Assembly (NCBI GenBank): GCA_964402975.1
Contig: CAYOEM010000003.1
Span: 124,001 to 188,000, forward strand
DNA length: 64,000 bases
Origin: CAMDKS01 sp964402975
GTDB taxonomy: Bacteria > Bdellovibrionota_B > Oligoflexia > Oligoflexales > RGVZ01
Reading direction: 5' to 3'
Shown: positions 7,568-16,865 of the stretch, in pieces
Layout of the letters: the number at the start of each line of letters is the position of its first letter
Position numbering within the stretch: position 1 is the stretch's first letter
Notes under the pieces: generated by a model
The model's database searches: none
What the model saw: the letters and a program-made list of their open reading frames with translations, nothing else
What the model was told of the DNA's origin: nothing
Translations under genes and position numbers: made by a program

Positions 7568-8377
7568 TTAATTTTTAGGCAGCACAGCCCGCCCAGGACT
7601 TCCCATGACATGGTAGCCGCAATCGACGTGAAGTGTTTCTCCTGTCGTCGCAGATGCAAGATCGCTCAAAAGGAATCCAGTCGAACGACCAACTTCCTCT
7701 GCAGTGATATTTCGAGACATGGGTGCAATCGACTCATACATCATGAGCATGTCAGTTGCACCGACCGCGGATGAAGCTAGAGTTTTCACAGGGCCAGCAC
7801 TTACGGCATTGACGCGAATACCTCTTGGCCCCAAATCCCAAGCTAAATATTTCGTCGCGGATTCTAGCGCAGCTTTGCATAGTCCCATCAGATTGTATCC
7901 ACCAACGACACGCTCACCACCGTAATAAGTCATGGTCGCCATGGCACCTCCGCGCTCCATAAGCGGCGCAGCGGCTCTAGCGCAAGCAATGAAGCTATAG
8001 CAGCTGATGTCCATGGCATTTAAAAATCCTGCGCGACTGGCATCAATCGTTGCGCATTTAATATCTTCCATGGGCGCGTAAGCGATCGAGTGCACTAAAA
8101 AATCGATCACTCCAAAGTGTTCTCTCACGTCTTTGAAGAAGCGAGAGATGTCTTCATCGTTACTAACGTCACACGGTTTAACAAAATTGATACCCAGCGG
8201 TTCAGCCACCCGCATCACACGGCGAAGCATTTTTGGCGGGCCGTCAGACTTGTCGGGTAGGTGGCTTAATCCAATTTCCGCGCCTTCTTTCTTAAGGAAA
8301 TCGGCAACGCCAGCGGCCAGGGAGTGCTCGTTAGCAACACCCATGATGATTCCTTTTTTACCGGTGAATAGTCCCAT
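7568..8377 (-). CDS. fabI: Enoyl-ACP reductase FabI
   Basis: A 269-residue NADH-dependent enoyl-ACP reductase. The N-terminal cofactor loop is IMGVANEHSLAAG, SIAYAPME follows near residue 97, and the FabI catalytic pair is Y161 and K168 in YNLMGLCKAALE, preceded by TYYGGERVV. The C-terminal GETLHVDCGYHVMG is characteristic. It catalyses the last reduction of each fatty-acid elongation cycle. The start is ATG with GGAGAG upstream. A terminator follows and about 150 bp precede it, so it is probably a single-gene unit that serves core fatty-acid synthesis and possibly the neighbouring operon. Confidence 0.93.
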   Translation of the reverse strand: MGLFTGKKGIIMGVANEHSLAAGVADFLKKEGAEIGLSHLPDKSDGPPKMLRRVMRVAEPLGINFVKPCDVSNDEDISRFFKDVREHFGVIDFLVHSIAYAPMEDIKCATIDASRAGFLNAMDISCYSFIACARAAAPLMERGGAMATMTYYGGERVVGGYNLMGLCKAALESATKYLAWDLGPRGIRVNAVSAGPVKTLASSAVGATDMLMMYESIAPMSRNITAEEVGRSTGFLLSDLASATTGETLHVDCGYHVMGSPGRAVLPKN

Positions 8378-8531
8378 AAAATTAACTCTCCATTTTATAA
8401 CAGTTGAGCGGCATTAAAAGGATTCGCCTAGGTACGACACTCAACGGAAATTGACCCACCACGGTAGCGGAGGAAAGGGGGCTGTACAAGACGAAATAAT
8501 CTTTAGTGTCAGGTTGTGGGCGTGATCGCTA

Positions 8532-11426
8532 TCAGAACAGGGCGTCAAAGCCAAACGTCCAATAGGCCTGCCAAGTGCGGCCTAAAACTTGCCCAGTTCC
8601 TAAACCCAGGTTGAAATTAACACCTTTATTATCCATGAATAGATCTAGACTGTAGCCTTGCGCCGCGGTCAGATCGCTCTTCTTGGGAAGATCTGGACCT
8701 CTCCAGGCGGTTCCATAGTTAAAGAAACCACTGCCCACCATTTTATCAACGTAAACAAGGCCGCCCAGGAACTTATCAAAATTTTCGACAATGGGGTGGG
8801 TCACTAAAATGCGGGCTCTCGCCTGACTTTCACCGAAAACTGGGCTGAATAGACCGTGATCCTCCGTCAGTGCGAAGCTGTTCTGATTTAGTCCCGCCCC
8901 AGTTCCTGGAATCAGTGTTTTTAGCGGTTGATACATTTCCTGAAGCTCCCGCCTTCGCGGCCCTCGGGTTCGGCTGTGATCAAGTGCCGCCTCAACTTTA
9001 CCTTTTCCTACCCTGCTGCCGCCGGTAAGTGAACCTCCGACCACGTCATATTGAAAGACTTTGTTCAAGGCTGCGGGCGCAAATCGTGTTCTAACAGATA
9101 GGGCTGAATAAAATCGCGAATAGCCCGAAATAGTCGCACTGATGCCTGCGTTGGGTTCATTGAGATGCCCCCGACGGCGTGTAGGGCCGATGTAGGGTTT
9201 TAAGTTTGAGGTTTTAAAACCCCAATCGTAATCTAAAGAAAGATTCTTCCATTGTTGCCGGTAGAACCCATCGACTCTTCCGCCTTGTTCTTCAACAAAT
9301 CCAGATAGGATTTCTTTTGTCACCTTGTCGCGATAACGGCCATTATAGACCTGTGACCTAAACGCCGTTATGGACCAAGTAGGTTCAAAACGATTCGTCA
9401 CCAGGGTTAAATCGTGATAGGGAAAGCGACTCGCGGTGCCCACTAAAACAGTCGCCCTCAAAGTTTCGTTTTGCATATGGTCCATGAGCGGCACGCTGAT
9501 CAGGCCTAACTGAGGGCCGAGTGCGTCGTCTGCGCCGATCCACGGGAAAGCCAGTACGGGTCTTCCGCGCCATGCGGCGGGTTTGATCTCCGGCGCAATT
9601 ATTTCTGGTGGTTCAGCACCAGTGGATGATCCAATTTCTGCAGCATTTTTTTTCGATTCCGAGGATTTAGATTCGGGCGTGGTCTCGGCTTCTTTGGTCC
9701 AAATGTTTGATCGTTGCATCGCATCGCTTAGTGAAATCGGTGACGACGAATGAATCGCCGCCAGTAATGGGGACGTCCTCGCTGATAATCCACGACAAGG
9801 CTTTACTGGAAAATGGTTCGGATCTGGTAGGCGGGCGGGGTAGCCGTCGGACGAGAATAAGATGACGTGCGGCAAGCTAGTGGATGATCCAATGATTCGT
9901 ACGGGGAAGTCAGAGATTTCAACGATTCCAGTACATTGAAATTGATCGTTGAGCTTTATAAGGTGACGCCAAGAACGGCTAGCACCCAGCATCCAAAGTG
10001 AGTCGTCTGTGCGCGCGATGCTTATCGGTCGCCCACCAACAGGTGATTTCATAGTTCTGAATTGCGACGTGCGCAAATCGATCTCAAGGATCTCATGGCT
10101 ATCCCCATGAAGTCGTTCGATGCTGCGAGACAGCCATAGGGTCTTCGTTGCTTTAGAGGCTGGATCCTCATCAGTCCCGAGCACTTTTAATGCCTCTGGC
10201 ATGTTTGACGATAGAACACAATTAACGGCATTTTTTTTGAAGTTTTTTTGTGGTGCTGAACATAGGCTGATCTTTTCAACAAATGTTTCCAACCACCAGA
10301 CCCGATCATCGCTTAACCAGGGTCCGTCAATCCAAGTGCTGTTGCGCTCGAGTGATCGCCGGACTTTGCGGCCGGGTGAAAAAACGACTTTGATGCGCTG
10401 TTGGTTTGCGCGCGGATAATAAGTTGAAACCCAGGCTCTTGCTTTTTCGTTGTCCGCCATCTGATAGCTTGCAGATTCAGTCGGCGGAACGAGCCGTTGT
10501 AGTTTTCCATCTCTAAATCGCCAAGACCACGCACTGTCAGCTTTTAAGCCATCCTCCGACAGTAAAACGGGTGACGATAACTGTCCTTTCCAGTGGGCGG
10601 TTGTGTCAATTTTGTATTGTTCATAAAGTTCGAAGCCAGATTTTCCTGTCGCGACCTTTAGGGCGCTATCCATCGGTAGAAAACCGTTTAGCGGAGTTAA
10701 CGCCCATGGCCAATACCAAGGCATCGATTTTGTACGAAAATGTTCTAATAGTGCTGGTAGACGGTCGGCTCCATAGGTTCTCAAAATCCATGAAACAAAT
10801 GCGCCGCTGGTTGCGTAGCCGCGGTAATTGAAAGGTCCGGTTGTATAGAGGCTGTGTATCCTGTCCCAAGAGGGCCACTGGCCAGACAGGGCTTGATATC
10901 GCTCAACGCCAGCCTGTTCGTCAGATCCGATAGCCACGCTTAGGGCCTCAGCGAGACCCTCTAGAAACCACGCTTCCATCCAAGGGAGATGAAAGATAGC
11001 GCCGGCCGGTCCAAACATATTGTCAAAATGCCGATACATCGTGGAATGGACGTACTCATGCCAGGCAAGGTCGCGGCCGCCCTGGCCCATGGTTTGCAGC
11101 TCGATGGAATCGGTCAAGAAGTTGGCAAATGAAGCGTTTTGACTGGCGGCCGATATATTGACAATCAAGGGTGAGGACCTTTTAACGTTAAACCATCTTT
11201 CTACGGATGGACGTGCTGCTTCAAGGGCCTGAAGCGCTATTTTGGCATCTGCAGGAGCGCGCTCATCAAAGTAAACGATGAAATTTGGAGATTTCATTTC
11301 CATGAATGTCAGGTCACCCTGGTTATAGCCAAAGCCTATGGGCAGAGCGTGAGCGCTTTCGACAAAACAAGTGGCCTGAGCCAGCAAAAACAGAATTTTT
11401 TGTAAAGTCTCTTTGATCCGACGCAC
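8532..11426 (-). CDS. Secreted peptidase-MA-like metalloprotease domain protein with C-terminal barrel-like region
   Basis: 964 residues. An N-terminal signal peptide (hydrophobic 10-27) is followed by a region with HEYVH (H123, E124, H127) and, 29 residues on, FLEGLAE (E156). That is the HExxH...E zinc pattern of gluzincin/peptidase-MA-like domains. Residues about 290-560 are rich in WxxD and short beta repeats, suggesting a propeller. The last 330 residues alternate aromatic and polar residues and end in F (TFGFDALF), as in outer-membrane barrels. I infer a surface-anchored protease or a bacterial-surface-antigen-like protein. The exact family is not recognised. It stands alone between fabI and a divergent dus gene. 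Confidence 0.6.
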   Translation of the reverse strand: MRRIKETLQKILFLLAQATCFVESAHALPIGFGYNQGDLTFMEMKSPNFIVYFDERAPADAKIALQALEAARPSVERWFNVKRSSPLIVNISAASQNASFANFLTDSIELQTMGQGGRDLAWHEYVHSTMYRHFDNMFGPAGAIFHLPWMEAWFLEGLAEALSVAIGSDEQAGVERYQALSGQWPSWDRIHSLYTTGPFNYRGYATSGAFVSWILRTYGADRLPALLEHFRTKSMPWYWPWALTPLNGFLPMDSALKVATGKSGFELYEQYKIDTTAHWKGQLSSPVLLSEDGLKADSAWSWRFRDGKLQRLVPPTESASYQMADNEKARAWVSTYYPRANQQRIKVVFSPGRKVRRSLERNSTWIDGPWLSDDRVWWLETFVEKISLCSAPQKNFKKNAVNCVLSSNMPEALKVLGTDEDPASKATKTLWLSRSIERLHGDSHEILEIDLRTSQFRTMKSPVGGRPISIARTDDSLWMLGASRSWRHLIKLNDQFQCTGIVEISDFPVRIIGSSTSLPHVILFSSDGYPARLPDPNHFPVKPCRGLSARTSPLLAAIHSSSPISLSDAMQRSNIWTKEAETTPESKSSESKKNAAEIGSSTGAEPPEIIAPEIKPAAWRGRPVLAFPWIGADDALGPQLGLISVPLMDHMQNETLRATVLVGTASRFPYHDLTLVTNRFEPTWSITAFRSQVYNGRYRDKVTKEILSGFVEEQGGRVDGFYRQQWKNLSLDYDWGFKTSNLKPYIGPTRRRGHLNEPNAGISATISGYSRFYSALSVRTRFAPAALNKVFQYDVVGGSLTGGSRVGKGKVEAALDHSRTRGPRRRELQEMYQPLKTLIPGTGAGLNQNSFALTEDHGLFSPVFGESQARARILVTHPIVENFDKFLGGLVYVDKMVGSGFFNYGTAWRGPDLPKKSDLTAAQGYSLDLFMDNKGVNFNLGLGTGQVLGRTWQAYWTFGFDALF

Positions 11427-11625
11427 GATTTGTCAGGGCTCCTGATGAATCCATCTGCAAGAAAACATCTAAAAATATTGAGAATTATATCAGTTTGGTA
11501 CCGGCGCTGCGATGATGAATATCAATGTTTATCTCGGCCGTTACAAAATTAATGGATTTTTACTGGTTTTGATGAAACACACTATCCTGCATCCATCGTC
11601 GACAATAGTTTTGGAGCGGAGCTTC

Positions 11626-12672
11626 GTGCAAAAATTGGGCATCTCATTTCCTTTTATGATCGCGCCGATGGTGGGTATAAGTCATGTTGCTTTTCGCGAG
11701 CTCGTGAAGTCCTACACGCCCATTGGAGTCGATGCTTTACGATTTACCGAAATGTTGTCTACACGCAAGCTACCAAGCGAGCGACTTCATGTGACCAATG
11801 AGCTGAAGACGGCCTTCAATGAGGATTATTTCGTCCCGCAACTTCTGGGTAACGAAGAGCGTTTTATTGAACCCAGCGTGAGAAAATTAGAGCAACTCAG
11901 GCCTTGGGGTTACGATATAAATATGGGCTGCCCGCAAACACATGTGCTTCGTCACAATTGGGGAGTTCGCCTTATGGGGGATGCGCAGTATGCTGCCGAC
12001 GTTGTTGGCATGGTCCGGCGCTGCACGTCGGCCCCCGTCAGCGTCAAGTTGCGTGGTGGCGCTGATAAAGATATGGATCTTTCTTATCTAACTGATTTTA
12101 CTGCGGCGCTGGAGGATGCTGGTGCCGACTGGTTGACCATACACGCAAGGCCTCGCGCAGCCAAGCATGAGGGCCCGGCCAACTGGGATATCGTGGCTTC
12201 TATTTCTAGTAAGCGATCAATACCGGTTGTGGCAAATGGTGATATTCAGACGGCAGATGATGCGCTTCGTATTATTCGAGACTACGGCTGTGCCGGCGCG
12301 ATGATTGCCCGCGCAGCGACCGCGAGGCCCTGGATTCTTTGGCAGATTGCCGAAGATCTTAATCTTGGTCTTTTCCCGCCAGGTCGGCAGGGCGACTCAG
12401 CACCCCGTACGCCAGAGGAAGAGGGCCGCGAGTATTTCCGTGCATTTTTGACGTTCATTGATCTTGTGGAAAATTATTTTGTGAAAGATTCTCTTGAACG
12501 CGATTTTGCTCTCCAGAAATTACGCTTCTTTGCGGCAACCGGATCCAAGTGGTTTATGTTCGGCCATAGTTTTTGGAAGTTAACCATGAAATCTAAAACG
12601 TTGGACGAGATGCGATATCTTGTTTCAGCGTACGCATCGCGGGGTGATCATGCGATGTATTCGCGCATTTAA
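11626..12672 (+). CDS. tRNA-dihydrouridine synthase
   Basis: A Dus-family FMN TIM-barrel enzyme that reduces uridine to dihydrouridine in the tRNA D-loop. It shows FMIAPMVGISHVAFRELV at the start, the catalytic Cys in NMGCPQTHVLRHNWGVRLM, SVKLRGG, IHARPR and VVANGDI, and the FMN-binding GAMIARAATARPWIL. The GTG at 11626, with GGAGCGGAG just upstream, places the conserved N-terminus correctly (348 residues). ATG starts at 11512 or 11572 would add 38 or 18 residues. Only one base separates its stop from that of the convergent sthA. The subfamily was not assigned. Confidence 0.88.
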   Translation: MQKLGISFPFMIAPMVGISHVAFRELVKSYTPIGVDALRFTEMLSTRKLPSERLHVTNELKTAFNEDYFVPQLLGNEERFIEPSVRKLEQLRPWGYDINMGCPQTHVLRHNWGVRLMGDAQYAADVVGMVRRCTSAPVSVKLRGGADKDMDLSYLTDFTAALEDAGADWLTIHARPRAAKHEGPANWDIVASISSKRSIPVVANGDIQTADDALRIIRDYGCAGAMIARAATARPWILWQIAEDLNLGLFPPGRQGDSAPRTPEEEGREYFRAFLTFIDLVENYFVKDSLERDFALQKLRFFAATGSKWFMFGHSFWKLTMKSKTLDEMRYLVSAYASRGDHAMYSRI

Positions 12673-12673
12673 G

Positions 12674-14140
12674 TCAAGAGGCATTTGAGATCGATGGCGC
12701 TTGCATAATTCGCCCGTCGGGATAAATTTTATTTAGGGCGTTAAATGCGGCGATTCGATAAGCTTCAGCCAGTGTCGGGTAGTTGAAAATCATATTGATC
12801 AAGTCATTTGCGCAGCCGTCTTTGAGCATAAAAGCAAGTCCGATGTGAACGAGGTTGGCGGCGTCCTCGCCCATGATGTGAATGCCTAAAATTCGGTGAG
12901 TTTTCCGTTCGATCAAAAGCTTTAAAATTCCGTGGTTGTCTCCTTTTATGTAGCCTCGCGCTAATTCGTGGTAATAAGCTCGACCAACCACGTAATCGAC
13001 GTTTTGTTCCTGGAGCTGCTCTTCGGTTGGACCAACGCTAGATAGTTCGGGAATCGTGTAAACTCCGATTGGAAAGTGTTGCGGGAACTCACTTTTGATC
13101 GTTGCAAATGCGTGAAGGGCGCAAAAACGCCCCTGCTGCGCGGAAGTGGCAGCCAGTGCCGGTGGACCAATAACATCTCCAGCGGCGTAGATGTGCGGTA
13201 GACTGGTTTGAAACACGTCGTTCACGCTAATAACTCCGCGCTCGTTGACTTTGATTCCAATTTTATCAAGTCCCAAGTTCTCGGAGTTCGATATCCGTCC
13301 TGCTGCGAAAAACAGCACATCTGTTTGGAGGGTTTCATCAGTGAGCTTTACATCGAGTTTGGCTCCGTTTGGCGCTATACCGGCGAGCTCTTGTTTAAAT
13401 TTTATCTTAACTCCCATGTCGGTCATCGATTTTTCAAGCGCTTTCACGACCTCGCTGTCAGACATGGAAAGTAGCCGGTCGCGCGAATCAACTAGGATTG
13501 TTTCCACGCCAAGCGCTGCAAAAATACACGCGTACTCGCAGCCGATCACTCCTGCGCCATAGATCACCATGTTTCGCGGGACGGATTCGAGTTGAAGGAT
13601 TTCGTTGCTATCCACCACGCGCCAACCGTCAAAAGGAATGTTTGTGGGTCTTCGCGGTCGAGATCCGGTGGCCACCACAAAAAACTTGCTCCTGATAGTG
13701 TATGGAGCGGTTTCGGATGGCGTGACTTTAACTGTGTGGGGGTCCTCAAAGCTTGCGAAGCCCGTGCAGACTTCTATATTGTTTTTTTTAAGATAGCGTC
13801 GGACGAGGTGTTCCTCCTCTTGAGAAACTTTCTCCGCGCGTTGGTATAGTTTTGTCGTTCCCACGGCATCTATGACTCGTTCGACCCAGCCTGGTCCAGC
13901 ATGGTGTTTTATCGAATGAATCGTCTCGAGGCTTTCACGTATCGTTTTGGATGGCAGGGTTCCCGTATGAATCCAGGCCCCACCCAGGGAATTTGGGGTT
14001 TTCTCGATCACGCAAACGCTTTTTTTTAGTTTGGCTGCTTGCACAGCCGCTTGAACGCCGGCTGGACCGGAGCCGATGACCACCAGATCATATTCATCCT
14101 TTTGTGCCCTGGCTGATGTTTTTGCGACTTCATCTGTCAT
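12674..14140 (-). CDS. sthA: Soluble pyridine nucleotide transhydrogenase
   Basis: A FAD-dependent enzyme of the two-dinucleotide-binding flavoprotein family, about 488 residues. The FAD motif is IGSGPAGVQAAVQAA and the NAD(P) motif IYGAGVIGCEYACIF. At the redox position it reads GGAWIHTGTLPSK, so both cysteines of the lipoamide dehydrogenase CxxxxC are absent. The text after the second motif (SRDRLL) also resembles E. coli SthA. It would exchange hydride between NADPH and NAD in the cytosol. Start at 14140; an in-frame ATG at 14158 would add six residues. It converges with the dus gene. Confidence 0.85.
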   Translation of the reverse strand: MTDEVAKTSARAQKDEYDLVVIGSGPAGVQAAVQAAKLKKSVCVIEKTPNSLGGAWIHTGTLPSKTIRESLETIHSIKHHAGPGWVERVIDAVGTTKLYQRAEKVSQEEEHLVRRYLKKNNIEVCTGFASFEDPHTVKVTPSETAPYTIRSKFFVVATGSRPRRPTNIPFDGWRVVDSNEILQLESVPRNMVIYGAGVIGCEYACIFAALGVETILVDSRDRLLSMSDSEVVKALEKSMTDMGVKIKFKQELAGIAPNGAKLDVKLTDETLQTDVLFFAAGRISNSENLGLDKIGIKVNERGVISVNDVFQTSLPHIYAAGDVIGPPALAATSAQQGRFCALHAFATIKSEFPQHFPIGVYTIPELSSVGPTEEQLQEQNVDYVVGRAYYHELARGYIKGDNHGILKLLIERKTHRILGIHIMGEDAANLVHIGLAFMLKDGCANDLINMIFNYPTLAEAYRIAAFNALNKIYPDGRIMQAPSISNAS

Positions 14141-14246
14141 AAGAAAAACCCCATGCATTCTTTCAATTCATTATTTGATTTTAGGACGTTTCATTCGGAA
14201 GGGAAACGTGTCAAGATTTTGGTGCGATTTTTATAGGAGTCAGAAT

Positions 14247-14801
14247 ATGAGTGTCGCCATTATGGGTTTGTTGCCACTGATCGTCTTTGCAATCGTGGAT
14301 ATATTTGCAGGCATGAGAGCGGCTGTTGTCGCAGCAATGATCGTGGCTTGTGCAGAGGCTGCATGGAGTTGGTACCAATTTGGGGAGGTCGATCATGTTA
14401 CCTGGCTTTCGCTCGGTCTGATTTTCGTGATGGGGTTTATTAGCATCCAGATGAAAGACCCGCGGCTTTTTAAATTTCAGCCTGTAGTACTAGCTGTGGT
14501 CTTAGCTATCGTGCTCGGTTGGTTTCAATTACGGGGGGATCCTGTGATGGTGCAGATGATGCCCAAAGTTGCAGCTTTCCTTCCAGAGGAGCAGAAATGG
14601 GTTATGAGTGATCCGGGGACCGTGAAGAGGATGGCACGTCTCGATTTAATGATGATACCAACCTTTATCGCCCACGGGGCAATAGTTGCGTGGGCCGCGA
14701 TTCGTAAAAGCACCTTGTTTTGGCTTATTGCAAGGGGTGCCGGCATCTATCTCTTGATGCTGTTGGTTGTCGTGGCAAATGCGCTCATGCCGATTAATTA
14801 G
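14247..14801 (+). CDS. YciB/IspZ-like inner-membrane protein
   Basis: 184 residues with AGGAGT before the ATG. It has about five hydrophobic segments. PLIVFAIVDIFAGMRAAV near the start and the following 60 residues resemble YciB (intracellular septation protein A), an inner-membrane protein linked to envelope integrity and division. The middle (residues 90-130) diverges and carries a more polar loop. The family call rests on the N-terminal half only. It is divergent from sthA, with 106 bp between their starts. Confidence 0.6.
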   Translation: MSVAIMGLLPLIVFAIVDIFAGMRAAVVAAMIVACAEAAWSWYQFGEVDHVTWLSLGLIFVMGFISIQMKDPRLFKFQPVVLAVVLAIVLGWFQLRGDPVMVQMMPKVAAFLPEEQKWVMSDPGTVKRMARLDLMMIPTFIAHGAIVAWAAIRKSTLFWLIARGAGIYLLMLLVVVANALMPIN

Positions 14802-14934
14802 CTGTAACCAGGGTCTTGATAGTGGTATGATCCCTTAAATATTTTCGTTAGTAGTGTTGAACTGAGTGGGTCATGATTCTTTGGTAGTCAGGGCTTGCTG
14901 AGTTCGTGGTCTTGGGCGCTCGGCTTAGACTGGA

Positions 14935-16089
14935 GTGCGTGGTTTACCACCAACTATACTAATTGGGGGCAAAGTGTTTGAACACAGACTTGGACTTGGA
15001 AGGTCGGTAGAATTGCCCTCTGCGACGATGTTGCAGCGGCATAAAGGCTGGCTTTTAGGCCTGCCGAGCCAATGCAACGTACCGACACAGTCGTACCCGC
15101 TGATTGTGGCGATTGGTGGCGGTAAAGGCGGCGTGGGTAAAAGCCTTATTTCGGCAAATCTTGCAGCCTACCTTGCAAGGCAAGGATTCAAAGTAGCTGC
15201 ACTAGATTTGGACTGTGGTGGCGCTAATCTGCATACTTACTTTGGAATGGGTGGCGTGGCCACCAGTTTGGGCGATTGGCTGGTTCAAGGTAAGACGGAC
15301 TTGATGGGTGTGCTGACGCCATCATCCGTGGAAGGCCTCAGTATTGCTTTGAGTCAGCGTGACGACGCTTGGGCGGTCGCGGATATGTTATCAGGTTTGG
15401 GCTTGTCCAACCTCTGGGACGGCATCCTTGGTTTGAGTTCGCATGGATATCATGTGGTTCTTTTGGATTTGGGTGCTGGTGCTAGCCGTCACACCATTGA
15501 TCTTTTCTGTTGCGCTCATGCTGGAATTGTAACGGCTCTTCCAGAACCGACCTCTGTTGAGAATGCTTATTTGTTCATGCGCACCGCTCTTATGAGGCTT
15601 ATGGACCACGCCTCCCACCGATTGGGAAAATCCGAAGAAGGTGCCGGGGTTATAAGTGCTTTGAATCAAGATCTTCCAGGAAGCCCCGGCCGCAGTTATA
15701 CGGATAAACTCAGGGCTCTATATCAGAATAATCCTACTTTGATAGGTCCCATGGCAACCGCCTTATCGGGACGTATTCTAGGTCTTCTCGTGAATCAAAC
15801 TAGGTCTCAAGCTGACATAGATATGGGAAAGGCTATGGAGATTGCTGCCCAGCGCTATTTTGGTTTTACCGCGGCGAGTCTAGGCTACCTGAATTACGAT
15901 GAGGCTGCTTGGCGGAGCTTGCGTAATAAGCGGCTTTTGTTGCAGGACTTTCCCCAGTCAATCATTGCACGTAGATTGGCTGAGGCGGCAAATTCCTTGT
16001 TAAGGCACTGTGGTGTAGTTATCTCAAACTCCGACGAGTCTCATAGGCCGCCTTTAGCGGCTAATGAAACTGTCGGTATTTCGCAGTAA
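14935..16089 (+). CDS. MinD/FlhG-type P-loop ATPase
   Basis: A deviant-Walker ParA/MinD superfamily ATPase. GGGKGGVGKSLISANLA holds the signature lysine, followed by ALDLDCGGANLHTYFGM and the Walker B-like VVLLDLGAGASRHTIDLF. Such proteins position flagella, poles, chemosensory arrays or secretion machines. The length from the GTG at 14935 is 384 residues, but about 55 residues precede the ATPase core, so an internal TTG (15013, behind GGAAGG) or ATG (15028) may be the true start. It is 37 bp from a J-like/RodZ-like HTH gene, probably its functional partner. No clear C-terminal amphipathic helix was seen. Confidence 0.8.
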   Translation: MRGLPPTILIGGKVFEHRLGLGRSVELPSATMLQRHKGWLLGLPSQCNVPTQSYPLIVAIGGGKGGVGKSLISANLAAYLARQGFKVAALDLDCGGANLHTYFGMGGVATSLGDWLVQGKTDLMGVLTPSSVEGLSIALSQRDDAWAVADMLSGLGLSNLWDGILGLSSHGYHVVLLDLGAGASRHTIDLFCCAHAGIVTALPEPTSVENAYLFMRTALMRLMDHASHRLGKSEEGAGVISALNQDLPGSPGRSYTDKLRALYQNNPTLIGPMATALSGRILGLLVNQTRSQADIDMGKAMEIAAQRYFGFTAASLGYLNYDEAAWRSLRNKRLLLQDFPQSIIARRLAEAANSLLRHCGVVISNSDESHRPPLAANETVGISQ

Positions 16090-16126
16090 ATATTTTTTAC
16101 TTTAATTAACACGGAGGATCATCATC

Positions 16127-16861
16127 ATGAACCTTGAGTCTCTCAGCAGCAATCCAGCGGTCCCGGGGCTTGGCGCTAACTTTGCGGTGCCGACCTACTA
16201 CGATATTTTGAACGTGGATCGTGCAGCCAGCAAATTTGCCATTCGCGAGTCGTATTTGAGATTAAAAAATCTCTATGCAAATGGTGGTGATGGCCTCTAC
16301 GGGGTCGTTGGCGCTAATGATTTAAGTCGTCATTTGCAAGAGCTTGAATTGGCCTTTGATGTGCTCAATGACGATGCGCGACGGGCCACGTATGATCGTA
16401 CCCTGACGCAAACTTCGTTAGTGGGACCATCTAGCACTCCCATGCCGCGCGCCGCTGGAGAAGGTCGTGAGTCCACAACTAGCTTTTCGGGAGCTGAGGT
16501 GGTTCAGACGAATCGAAGTGTCTTAAGAGTCACCCGCACCCATGCTCCTGGTTCAGCTGACAATACATTACAAACAAAGATGCTGAGCATTATTGAGGAG
16601 GGCGACATCGGTGACGGATCCATACTGGTGGCCCTGCGCGAGGCGGCAGGTGTTGGGCACGGGGAAATCCAGGAGCGCACCAAGATATCTCTGGAATATA
16701 TACGGAACATGGAGGCTAACCAATTTGATAGGTTGCCCAAAGTCGTTTACGTCAAGGGTTTTATGAGGAGTTATTTGCGATATTTGAGCGTGCCAAATTC
16801 CGAAAAAATTGTTACGGCATACATCGCGCGTCTTGAGGCCTATCAAGTTGGCCAGAAATGA
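16127..16861 (+). CDS. J-like domain fused to RodZ-type helix-turn-helix
   Basis: 244 residues with a clear GGAGG before the ATG. Residues 22-90 look like a J domain (YYDILNVDRAASKFAIRESY, then LAFDVLNDDARRATYD), but the HPD tripeptide needed to stimulate DnaK is missing (LKNLYANGG). Residues about 165-235 (LREAAGVGHGEIQERTKIS, YVKGFMRSYLRYL) match the N-terminal HTH_25 domain of RodZ. No membrane segment follows, unlike true RodZ. I infer a cytosolic adaptor working with the upstream MinD-like ATPase. Functions in polarity or cell shape are possible but unproven. Confidence 0.75.
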   Translation: MNLESLSSNPAVPGLGANFAVPTYYDILNVDRAASKFAIRESYLRLKNLYANGGDGLYGVVGANDLSRHLQELELAFDVLNDDARRATYDRTLTQTSLVGPSSTPMPRAAGEGRESTTSFSGAEVVQTNRSVLRVTRTHAPGSADNTLQTKMLSIIEEGDIGDGSILVALREAAGVGHGEIQERTKISLEYIRNMEANQFDRLPKVVYVKGFMRSYLRYLSVPNSEKIVTAYIARLEAYQVGQK

Positions 16862-16865
16862 GTTT

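Noticed and set aside
12674..14140. Dihydrolipoamide dehydrogenase
   Set aside because: The redox-active CxxxxC is replaced (GGAWIHTGTLPSK) and the sequence resembles SthA around the NAD motif.
14076..14246. Upstream extension of the YciB-like frame by 57 residues
   Set aside because: It overlaps the sthA start on the other strand, and AGGAGT before the ATG at 14247 marks the real start.
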